From contig CBFHND010000017.1 of the NCBI GenBank assembly GCA_965657085.1, forward strand, positions 1 to 64,000: a DNA stretch of 64,000 nucleotides, written 5' to 3'. Every line of letters starts with the position of its first letter. Position 1 is the first letter of the stretch. Below, piece by piece: positions 9,538 to 15,404 of this stretch. The translations under genes were made by a program, and so were the position numbers. Source of the stretch: CBFHND01 sp965657085 (lineage in GTDB: Bacteria > Pseudomonadota > Alphaproteobacteria > Rhodobacterales > Rhodobacteraceae). The notes under the pieces are model-generated. The model had not been told where the DNA came from and ran no database searches. It worked only from the letters and a program-made list of their open reading frames with translations.

Positions 9538-9923
9538 GTGGTGGATCCTTTCAGGTCTCTTATGGAACAGGCGGCCCAAAGACCGGCCCATGCCGGGGCT
9601 TGCAGCAGTGTCAGGTTGATAAGGGCCACGGTGTCCGCCGGGGTTCCGCGTTGGACCCAGACGCCAACATGCAAAACCGCGTGCAAGACGGGCCATGCTG
9701 CGCCGTACAGGGCCACCGGGTTTTGTCGCACCCGCGCGCCGTGCCACATCGCCAATCCAGACACGAGAAATGCCAAGGCGATGTCGCGTACAAAGTGTTG
9801 GTTGTAACCTCCCATGTCGGCGACGCCGGGCGTGTTGAGATACCAGTAATGTGGCGCAAACCACATGATCAAAGCGGCGAAGACATGCATCGCGCCAATT
9901 GCGTACAGAAGATTTCGTGCCAT
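9534..9923 (-). CDS. Four-helix membrane protein leading the ECF41 operon
   Basis: A 129-aa protein, almost all hydrophobic, with about four membrane segments (LLYAIGAMHVFAALIMWF; DIALAFLVSGLAMW; ALYGAAWPVLHAVLHVGVWV; VALINLTLLQAPAWAGLWAA). The ATG at 9923 has a GAGGG ribosome site about ten bases ahead and lies about 27 nt past the likely transcription start of the ECF41 promoter. Not recognised by name. As first gene of the operon it is the best candidate for a sensor, or for the membrane partner of the CxxC protein, but this is inference from position only. Confidence 0.75.
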   Translation of the reverse strand: MARNLLYAIGAMHVFAALIMWFAPHYWYLNTPGVADMGGYNQHFVRDIALAFLVSGLAMWHGARVRQNPVALYGAAWPVLHAVLHVGVWVQRGTPADTVALINLTLLQAPAWAGLWAACSIRDLKGSTT

Positions 9924-9955
9924 CGGGCCCTCGTTGGTTGCGGTTCTATGAACAA

Positions 9956-9982
9956 GACGGGGCGGCGGGCCGGTTTGTGACA
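9956..9982 (-). promoter_or_regulatory. ECF41-type promoter
   Basis: On the minus strand TGTCACA (9982-9976) is followed by exactly 16 bases and then CGTC (9959-9956). This matches the consensus TGTCACA-N16-CGTC reported for ECF41 target promoters. It points into the three-gene operon that ends with the ECF41 sigma factor, giving a predicted start near 9950 and a leader of about 25 nt. Implies autoregulation. Confidence 0.85.
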
Positions 9983-10035
9983 TCGCACCTGAAAGAAATC
10001 TGGCGCACCGGGAGTTTGCCAAGTCGTTTTCGCGC

Positions 10036-10064
10036 TTGCGGCATGAATGCCGCACTCCTAGTGT
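10036..10064 (+). promoter_or_regulatory. Possible promoter of the cobalamin riboswitch transcript
   Basis: TTGCGG (10036-10041), a 17-bp spacer and TAGTGT (10059-10064) give a plausible housekeeping-type promoter whose start would fall at the beginning of the riboswitch. A near-perfect palindrome, GCGGCAT-GA-ATGCCGC (10039-10054), overlaps the -35 and spacer and could be an operator. Both assignments are by eye only. Confidence 0.35.
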
Positions 10065-10245
10065 GAAGGTCCAAGGTGCCGCCCCATGGGGGGCGGAGAA
10101 TTGGGAAGCCGGTGCAAATCCGGCGCTGCCCCCGCAACGGTGAGGGTGGGACGAGCCAGGCCAAACCACTGAAGCGCGCGCTTTGGGAAGGGGTCCGGTT
10201 CAGGTGTTCGCACCGCCCGCCCCGAGCCCGGAAACCAGCCTTGGA
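10065..10245 (+). promoter_or_regulatory. Cobalamin (B12) riboswitch
   Basis: The conserved core is plain: GGGAAGCCGGTGCAAATCC, then GGCGCTGCCCCCGCAACGG (10103-10140), followed about 80 nt later by the distal element GAGCCCGGAAACCAGCC (10224-10240). These are the B12 box and P3-P6 core and the 3' GAGCCGG-like strand of the class I cobalamin riboswitch. It reads on the plus strand toward an ORF starting at 10364. By family rule, bound cobalamin lowers expression of the downstream gene. Exact ends are approximate. Confidence 0.93.
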
Positions 10246-10363
10246 CAAACGTGGATCGCGGGTGGCGATGGGGCGGCGTTGTGCAGGCCCCGGGTTTGCA
10301 AGGTGCCACATGTCCTTTTGCCTGCCGCCAGCAATCGTCACGGGCGGTGACGGAAAGGACAAG

Positions 10364-10645
10364 ATGATCGTTGCAAAAATAATGGCGGGGCTCGCCGATC
10401 TGGATGCAGCCGGAACCGAAGGCACGCAAGCCGCGCGCGCAGGATTCCTGGAGTGGGTGATGACGCTGGAGGCCGGGGCGGTTCCACGACAGGCGGCGCA
10501 GGATGCGCTGCGCGGGATGGGGGACGCGGCGGGCCATGGGCCTGCGGTTGCGGCCTTCCGTGCCCATATCGAGGCGGCGACGCGGCCATGCCCGGCACCA
10601 CATCGCCGAGGCGGGGCGGCCGCACGGCGCGCAACGCTGCACTGA
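10364..10645 (+). CDS. Unrecognised 93-aa protein downstream of the B12 riboswitch
   Basis: First well-initiated ORF after the cobalamin riboswitch: ATG 10364 is preceded by GGAAAGGAC. It encodes MIVAKIMAGLADLDAAG and then a short Ala-rich, probably helical body, ending in an Arg-rich, low-complexity tail. I do not recognise the family; no signal peptide, membrane segment or metal motif is evident. It is followed at once by the convergent CcsR-like array, leaving no room for another plus-strand gene, so it is the only candidate target of the riboswitch here. It may be a small B12-repressed protein or a decaying remnant of one. Confidence 0.55.
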   Translation: MIVAKIMAGLADLDAAGTEGTQAARAGFLEWVMTLEAGAVPRQAAQDALRGMGDAAGHGPAVAAFRAHIEAATRPCPAPHRRGGAAARRATLH

Positions 10646-10659
10646 ACCTGCGGCCATAC

Positions 10660-10703
10660 AAAAAGAAAAAAGCGACGGCCCCGGGAGGAGGTGGGACCGC
10701 CGC
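10660..10703 (-). terminator. CcsR-like stem-loop 4 and Rho-independent terminator
   Basis: On the minus strand an 11-bp stem (GCGGCGGUCCC with GGGGCCGUCGC, two G-U pairs) encloses the loop ACCUCCUCCC and is followed by a U-rich run (TTTTTTCTTTTT, 10671-10660). It is both the fourth anti-Shine-Dalgarno hairpin and the terminator of the transcript that starts at the DUF1127 gene. Confidence 0.85.
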
Positions 10704-10710
10704 CTTGTAG

Positions 10711-10749
10711 CGCAGCGCCACTCAGGGAGGAGGAGGAGCGGAAGCTGCG
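10711..10749 (-). ncRNA. CcsR/cuckoo-like stem-loop 3
   Basis: Minus-strand hairpin with outer stem CGCAGC/GCUGCG, small bulges, inner stem CCGCU/AGUGG and a loop carrying CCUCCUCCUCCC. Part of the array after the DUF1127 gene. A separate tight hairpin (GCACCA/TGGTGC) lies at about 10783-10796, between this element and the next. Confidence 0.7.
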
Positions 10750-10806
10750 ATCTGCGAACGCCCGGACAGGCGTTTTATGTGTGCACCACTTGGTGCGGTG
10801 TTTGCC

Positions 10807-10836
10807 GGCGACACCCGGGAGGAGGTGGATGCCGCC
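10807..10836 (-). ncRNA. CcsR/cuckoo-like stem-loop 2
   Basis: Minus-strand 10-bp stem GGCGGCAUCC/GGGUGUCGCC (with G-U pairs) closing the ten-base loop ACCUCCUCCC, identical to the loop of element 4. Matches the layout of the Rhodobacter CcsR small RNAs: a CU-rich anti-Shine-Dalgarno motif exposed in a loop. Confidence 0.75.
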
Positions 10837-10845
10837 GCCGAAATG

Positions 10846-10873
10846 CAGGCGCGAAAGGGAGGAGAAGCGCCTG
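10846..10873 (-). ncRNA. CcsR/cuckoo-like stem-loop 1
   Basis: Minus-strand perfect 7-bp stem CAGGCGC/GCGCCTG with the loop TTCTCCTCCCTTTC, beginning 12 nt after the DUF1127 stop codon. It is the first of four such hairpins and is presumably processed from the same transcript. Confidence 0.78.
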
Positions 10874-10884
10874 ATCTCATCTCG

Positions 10885-11118
10885 TTAGCGTGGGAATTGC
10901 TCCAGCGCTGTGTCCCATGCCAGGCGACGAATGGTTGACCGGTGCAGACCCAGATCCGTCAGATCGCGGTCGCTCAGCCCTGCCAGCTCGGCGAAGGTAT
11001 TGCGGTACACGCGGCGGCGCGCGTGGCGGATTCGGGCGGCCTCGAACAGGTCTGCGATGCCGCCAAGAAGGCGTTCGGTCAGATCACTGCGGGTCGATGC
11101 GTCGTTGTAGTAGGCCAT
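10885..11118 (-). CDS. DUF1127 small basic protein, CcfM-like
   Basis: A 77-aa Arg-rich protein ending in the DUF1127 helix-turn-helix-like motif (YRNTFAELAGLSDRDLTDLGLHRSTI). In Rhodobacter sphaeroides a DUF1127 gene (CcfM) is co-transcribed with the stress-induced CcsR RNAs; the same order is seen here, with four hairpins after the stop. DUF1127 proteins have been linked to RNA turnover and phosphate or carbon metabolism in other alphaproteobacteria. The ATG 11118 has a GAGG ribosome site; the longer reading frame upstream lacks one. Upstream minus-strand sequence (about 11160-11185) holds TTGTGC and CTATCT, which could be a heat-shock-sigma (RpoH-type) promoter, weakly supported. Confidence 0.9.
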   Translation of the reverse strand: MAYYNDASTRSDLTERLLGGIADLFEAARIRHARRRVYRNTFAELAGLSDRDLTDLGLHRSTIRRLAWDTALEQFPR

Positions 11119-11354
11119 ATGCTTGCCTCGGGTGTTGTGTGCGTTTCGTTTCTGTTGAGATAAAGATAGGCGAATGCTGCGCGCGCACAATAGCCGCCTC
11201 AACAATGCTGCCATGCAGCATTTGCATAGGCGACGTGGCGTAAATTTAGGCGCAGTGACTGTAGGTTAGGCAATTCGCGCGCGGGGGTTGAACCTTGGGG
11301 AAAACCTGCCAATTGATGCATCAGCAACGGGGAGAAAACGGGGAGAAAATGGGC

Positions 11355-12431
11355 ATGACAATCACAAGCGAACAGGTGACCGAAGCATTGGCCCGGGTCG
11401 GATTGCCGGACGGTGGCACGCTGATCAGCCGCGATTTGATTCGTGCCGTGCAGATCGATGCGGACACCGTGCGCTTCGTGATCGAAGCGCCTGACGCCGA
11501 CGCCGCACGCCAGATGGAACCTGTGCGCGCCGCTGCCGAGGCTGCGGTGGCGGCCATCCCGGGCGTGGCACGTGTGCAGGCGGCGCTGACCGCCCATGGC
11601 CCGGCGGCCAAGCCCAGCACCCCACCGCCCAGTCTCAAGATCGGCGGCCATCCCAAGCCACAGGAGGGGCCGACCAAGCCCACGGGCGTCAAACGCATCC
11701 TGGCCATCGGGTCGGGCAAGGGCGGCGTGGGCAAATCGACCGTGTCGTCGAACCTAGCCGTGGCATTGGCGCGGGCAGGGCGCAAGGTTGGTTTGCTGGA
11801 CGCAGACATTTACGGCCCCAGCCAGCCGCGCATGATGGGCGTGAACAAACGCCCCGCATCGCCTGACGGCAAGACGATCATCCCCCTGCACGCACATGGG
11901 GTGACGTTGATGTCCATCGGTTTCATGCTGGAAGAAGGCAAGGCCGTGGTCTGGCGCGGTCCGATGCTGATGGGCGCGCTGCAACAGATGTTGGGGCAGG
12001 TGGAATGGGGCGAATTGGATGTGTTGCTGGTCGATCTGCCGCCCGGCACGGGGGACGTACAGCTGACCCTGTGCACCAAGTCCGAACTGACCGGTGCCAT
12101 CGTGGTCAGCACGCCGCAGGACGTGGCCCTGATCGATGCACGCAAGGCAGTGGACATGTTCGCCACGCTGAAAACGCCGGTGCTGGGGCTGATCGAGAAC
12201 ATGTCGATGTTCGTCTGCCCCGATTGCGGATCCGAGCATCAGATCTTTGGCCAGGGTGGCGTGGCCGCGGAAGCCGAAAAGATGGGCGTGCCGCTTTTGG
12301 GGGCCTTGCCCATTGATCTGGACACCCGGCTTGCAGGCGACGGCGGAACGCCGGTGGCCGCGGGCGAGGGGCCCATGGCCGACGCCTACGCGCGCATTGC
12401 GGATGGGTTGATCAAGGGCGGGATGGCGTGA
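11355..12431 (+). CDS. mrp: Mrp/ApbC family Fe-S carrier ATPase
   Basis: Cytoplasmic P-loop ATPase that carries and delivers iron-sulfur clusters to apoproteins. The 358-aa chain has an N-terminal DUF59/MIP18-like domain (about 1-90), a Pro-rich linker, a deviant Walker A GSGKGGVGKST (Lys127), a Walker B region (LLVDLPPGTGD) and the CxxC pair in FVCPDCGSEHQIFG that ligates a cluster at the dimer interface. ATG 11355 is chosen because GGGAG sits nine bases ahead; ATG 11349 is an alternative. It stands alone, divergent from the DUF1127/CcsR unit, and is followed by a large gap. Confidence 0.95.
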   Translation: MTITSEQVTEALARVGLPDGGTLISRDLIRAVQIDADTVRFVIEAPDADAARQMEPVRAAAEAAVAAIPGVARVQAALTAHGPAAKPSTPPPSLKIGGHPKPQEGPTKPTGVKRILAIGSGKGGVGKSTVSSNLAVALARAGRKVGLLDADIYGPSQPRMMGVNKRPASPDGKTIIPLHAHGVTLMSIGFMLEEGKAVVWRGPMLMGALQQMLGQVEWGELDVLLVDLPPGTGDVQLTLCTKSELTGAIVVSTPQDVALIDARKAVDMFATLKTPVLGLIENMSMFVCPDCGSEHQIFGQGGVAAEAEKMGVPLLGALPIDLDTRLAGDGGTPVAAGEGPMADAYARIADGLIKGGMA

Positions 12432-13020
12432 GAGCTACGCCTTGATGGTCCTTGGTCAGCTTTGCGGACCAAGCGGACAGTTGTCATTTCGCCTGACGCG
12501 AGCCTTGTATCGCAAGACCGCGGGATGGCGAACAAGTGGTTCTTCGACGCGCTTTATGGCTGCCAAGCACGTCTTCCCTCAGAGGGACGCGCGCATGTCA
12601 GCCAAATCGCCAGCCCGGTGGGGCGGTCTGGCGATGCACGGCGGCTTCGCCTTGAGTCCGTGCAGGTCTCATGGAGACGACGTCTGCCGTGGGCTATAAC
12701 CGGACGTTGGCGCAGAGCGCTGGACCGCCAGGGACAAGGCGAAGCCGTCGGGTGATCGGTTCGAGCACCGCATCGCCTCGGGTTCGAGCGCGCAGCCGGG
12801 CCTTTGGGACACTATCGTAATGTACGGCAAATGCGCCTGACCGCCAGAAAACAGTCCGGCATGTGCCAATTCGCGAAAAGCGGTGTCGCGGGTCATGGGA
12901 AACCGTGGGACAGGTCACGCGCTGATTCGAATCAGGGGCGGGTTTTCGGGACATAGTGGGTGTATTTTGGCGAAACCGACTTTAACTGCATGAGAACAAG
13001 ATAAGAACATCAAGGGCTTG
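12432..13020. other. Intergenic stretch with inverted repeats and no credible gene
   Basis: Short overlapping ORFs here have no ribosome sites or recognisable products. Visible structure: a 7-bp hairpin after mrp (12451-12473, no T-run); a perfect 13-bp inverted repeat, CGGCTTCGCCTTG (12642-12654) with its complement at 12735-12747, whose flanks also pair imperfectly; and the palindrome CTGATTCGAATCAG (12922-12935). It may hold a decayed mobile element or a structured RNA; nothing decides between them. Confidence 0.5.
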
Positions 13021-13041
13021 CCCGGAGTGGGTGTGAAATTC

Positions 13042-13066
13042 TGGGAAATTATGGGCCGTGATGGGT
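13042..13066 (+). promoter_or_regulatory. MraZ box upstream of the dcw cluster
   Basis: Three TGGGN direct repeats begin at 13042, 13052 and 13062 (TGGGA, TGGGC, TGGGT), exactly 10 bp apart with 5-bp spacers, as in the E. coli MraZ operator. A further TGGGT lies at 13028 out of phase. It is about 475 bp before mraZ, farther than in enterics, which fits a long leader. Implies autorepression of the cluster by MraZ. Confidence 0.75.
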
Positions 13067-13249
13067 GTTGTTTTGAGAGGTCTACATGTTGTGTATGTGC
13101 GGCTATCCTGACACCAATTGAGCCGCATTTTTGGTGAAAACGCCTTTTAAGCTGCATTGAGAGAGTCGCTGTGAGCCCTGCCATACAGGCTCTTTCCCAT
13201 AAAAAACTATTGCGACCCATGTTTTCCCGTGGCATCCCTAATGCATCAG

Positions 13250-13460
13250 ATGAGAACGAGACTCCGGGGCGCCAAACGACCCCACACCAAATAAAACTCT
13301 AGCAGGTTTCATACAGGCACCTCGCTTTCATCAGACCAGAGATCCGGCGCGCGAGCGAGCAGACATCCCCCCAGGTGGCGCGCGCAGCTGGACATCCCGC
13401 CAAGCGGGACGAGGGCGGCGGGTTGATCAGTGGCAGCAGATCAACCCGCCGTTTCCTTTT
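13250..13460 (+). ncRNA. UpsM-like leader small RNA of the dcw cluster (candidate)
   Basis: The roughly 210 nt before the terminator at 13417-13460 form GC-rich hairpins (for example TCCCGC-CAA-GCGGGA at 13395-13409) and contain no gene. In Rhodobacter sphaeroides the dcw cluster is preceded by a long leader from which the 206-nt sRNA UpsM is released by early termination; the same order and spacing are seen here (terminator ending about 80 nt before mraZ). The 5' end is a guess; a weak TTGCGA-N17-CATCCC element (13210-13238) could be its promoter. Confidence 0.5.
13417..13460 (+). terminator. Rho-independent terminator inside the mraZ leader
   Basis: Perfect 12-bp stem GGCGGGTTGATC/GATCAACCCGCC (13417-13428 with 13439-13450), a ten-base loop, then GTTTCCTTTT. 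It lies upstream of mraZ on the coding strand, so it would end or attenuate transcription entering the cluster and define the 3' end of a leader RNA. Confidence 0.85.
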
Positions 13461-13540
13461 CAAAAGCTGGGGAACGAATTTTCGCGGGGGCGCGAACGAC
13501 ATCAGCCCACAGGGGCGACAAGAGGGACGGACCAGGCCAC

Positions 13541-14056
13541 ATGGCACGCAGGTTCAGAGGCGAAAGCCACCATAAGGTGGACAGCAAGGGCAGGGTGTCC
13601 ATTCCTGCCTCTTTTCGTCGTGTGATCGAGGCGTCCGACCCCAACTGGCGCGATGGCGACAACCCCGAACTGGTCATCGTATATGGCGATCACCGCCGCA
13701 ATTACCTTGAATGCTACACGATGGAGGCCATCGACGAGGTCGATGCCAAGATCGATGCCCTGCCGCGCGGGTCGATGGAGCGCAAGATGCTTCAACGCCT
13801 GTTTCATGGGCAATCCTTTCCCACCTCCGTGGATGAAACCGGGCGTTTGGTCCTGCCGGCCAAGCTGCGCCAGAAGGTCGATCTGGAGGCGGAGGCGTTT
13901 TTCATCGCCGCAGGCGACACCTTCCAGATCTGGAAACCAGAGACCTACGAGGCCGAGGAACTGGCCCGCACCGAAGAGTGGCTGGACGAGTTGCCCGGCG
14001 ACTTTGATCCGCTGGAATTCCTCGAAGGGGCCAGTACGGCCAAGACGGAGGGATGA
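13541..14056 (+). CDS. mraZ: Transcriptional regulator MraZ
   Basis: First gene of the dcw cluster: a DNA-binding, AbrB-like protein that forms rings and represses the cluster by binding TGGG repeats. The 171-aa chain shows two SpoVT/AbrB-type motifs, the first as KVDSKGRVSIPASFR near the N-terminus and the second as SVDETGRLVLPAKLRQKV in the middle. It is longer than the roughly 150-aa enterobacterial form, with an acidic C-terminal tail. The start MARRFRG is the family start; GAGGG lies 14 bases upstream, rather far. A matching MraZ box is found about 475 bp upstream. Confidence 0.95.
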   Translation: MARRFRGESHHKVDSKGRVSIPASFRRVIEASDPNWRDGDNPELVIVYGDHRRNYLECYTMEAIDEVDAKIDALPRGSMERKMLQRLFHGQSFPTSVDETGRLVLPAKLRQKVDLEAEAFFIAAGDTFQIWKPETYEAEELARTEEWLDELPGDFDPLEFLEGASTAKTEG

Positions 14057-14060
14057 TGTG

Positions 14061-15053
14061 ATGGCCGCTGCCGCCGCCGCTGATCCTGTTGCCCCCCACA
14101 TTCCTGTCCTGTTGCGCCCGTTGCTGGCCGCCGTGGCGCCTGTTTCGGGTGTCTGGCTGGATGGCACCTTTGGCGCGGGCGGTTACACACGCGCATTGCT
14201 GGACGCCGGGGCCACGACGGTTATCGCGGTGGACCGTGATCCATTGGCCTTCGAGATGGCGGCGTCTTGGGCCGGAGAATATGGCGACCGTCTGGTGATG
14301 CAGCAGGGCGTTTTTTCGAAACTGGATGAATACGCGAGCGACCTCGACGGGGTTGTTCTGGATCTGGGCGTCAGCTCCATGCAACTGGATCAGGCCGAGC
14401 GTGGATTTTCGTTCATGAAGGATGGCCCGTTGGACATGCGCATGAGCCAGGACGGCCCGTCCGCGGCCGACCTGGTGAACACTGCCGAAGAATCCGCGTT
14501 GGCCGACATCTTGTTCCACTACGGTGAAGAACGCGCCAGTCGCCGCATCGCCCGCGCGATCGTACGCGAACGCGACCTTGCGCCGATCACCACCACCTTG
14601 CAGCTGGCGCACATCATCGAAGGGTGCCTGCCGCGTGCAAAGCCGGGGCAATCGCACCCGGCCACGCGCAGTTTTCAGGCCCTGCGCATCGCGGTGAACG
14701 ACGAATATGGCGAATTGTATCAGGGGCTTATGGCTGCCGAACGGGCGCTAAAGCCCGGCGGCAAGCTGGCTGTTGTCACCTTTCACTCGGTCGAGGATCG
14801 CATGGTCAAACGGTTCCTGACCGCGCGTTCAGGCGGGGCGGGCAACGCCAACCGCTATGCGCCGGAGGCCCAGACCGCCCCCGCACAGTTCACGATGAAA
14901 TCGCGCAAGGCCATCGGGCCGGATACGCAGGAATTGGAAGAAAACCCGCGCAGCCGGTCGGCCAAGCTGCGGGTGGCGGTGCGCACGGATGCGCCTGCCG
15001 GTGACCCTATTGAAGCAAAGCAGATTGGAATGCCCCGCGCGGCAGGAGTGTGA
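14061..15053 (+). CDS. rsmH: 16S rRNA (cytosine-1402-N4)-methyltransferase
   Basis: SAM-dependent enzyme (formerly MraW) that methylates C1402 of 16S rRNA in the ribosomal P site. The 330-aa sequence has the SAM-binding start HIPVLLRPLL...WLDGTFGAGGYTRALL, the DLGVSSMQLD motif and the RSFQALRIAVNDE motif of the family. It begins four bases after the mraZ stop; the ATG at 14061 is preceded by a GTG codon and by GGAGGGATGATG, so translation is probably coupled. Confidence 0.96.
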   Translation: MAAAAAADPVAPHIPVLLRPLLAAVAPVSGVWLDGTFGAGGYTRALLDAGATTVIAVDRDPLAFEMAASWAGEYGDRLVMQQGVFSKLDEYASDLDGVVLDLGVSSMQLDQAERGFSFMKDGPLDMRMSQDGPSAADLVNTAEESALADILFHYGEERASRRIARAIVRERDLAPITTTLQLAHIIEGCLPRAKPGQSHPATRSFQALRIAVNDEYGELYQGLMAAERALKPGGKLAVVTFHSVEDRMVKRFLTARSGGAGNANRYAPEAQTAPAQFTMKSRKAIGPDTQELEENPRSRSAKLRVAVRTDAPAGDPIEAKQIGMPRAAGV

Positions 15054-15059
15054 GTTGAG

Positions 15060-15404
15060 ATGCGAACGGTTTTGTACATTCTGACCACCCTGGTGGTGAT
15101 CGCGCTGGCCTTCTGGGCTTACCGGGAAAACTATGCCACGCAGCAGGCCCTGTCCGACGCCGAGCGGTTGCACCGGGACATCCGCGCGGCCCATGCGCGG
15201 CTGGCGGTTTTGCGGGCCGAATGGGCCTATCTCAACCGTCCGGACCGCTTGCGCGATCTGGCGGACATCAACTTTGACCGGCTCGGCCTGTTGCCGCTGG
15301 CACCAGAGCAATTCGGTATCATCGACCAGGTGGCCTATCCTACGCCCGAACCGCTTGCCATCACCAAAGGCATCGATGTCTCCAACACGGGGGATGACCA
15401 ATGA
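15060..15404 (+). CDS. ftsL: Cell division protein FtsL
   Basis: Small bitopic septal protein that with FtsB and FtsQ activates FtsW-FtsI. The 114-aa chain has a short N-terminus, one membrane segment (about residues 4-22) and a periplasmic coiled-coil with a leucine-rich zipper (QQALSDAERLHRDIRAAHARLAVLRAEWAYL), followed by the conserved NRPDRLRDLA pattern. It starts six bases after rsmH and its last codons overlap the ftsI start (ATGA), so its level is probably tied to FtsI. Identified by position and shape because FtsL sequences diverge strongly. Confidence 0.92.
   Translation: MRTVLYILTTLVVIALAFWAYRENYATQQALSDAERLHRDIRAAHARLAVLRAEWAYLNRPDRLRDLADINFDRLGLLPLAPEQFGIIDQVAYPTPEPLAITKGIDVSNTGDDQ

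Noticed and set aside
10503..10888. Plus-strand frames across the CcsR-like region
   Set aside because: They read through the reverse-strand sRNA hairpins and terminator. The GGGAGGAG runs that look like ribosome sites on the plus strand are better explained as CUCCUCCC loops on the minus strand.
12451..12473. Hairpin after mrp as a terminator
   Set aside because: A 7-bp stem but no T-run follows; called only as part of the intergenic structure.
12442..12755. Two overlapping 85-97-aa frames after mrp
   Set aside because: No ribosome site, no recognisable product, and the DNA is dominated by inverted repeats; kept only as an intergenic note.
13250..13460. RNase P RNA upstream of mraZ
   Set aside because: I looked for the conserved rnpB core motifs (GGAAAGTCCGG-like and the AGTGCCACAGA-like region) and did not find them; an UpsM-like leader fits better.
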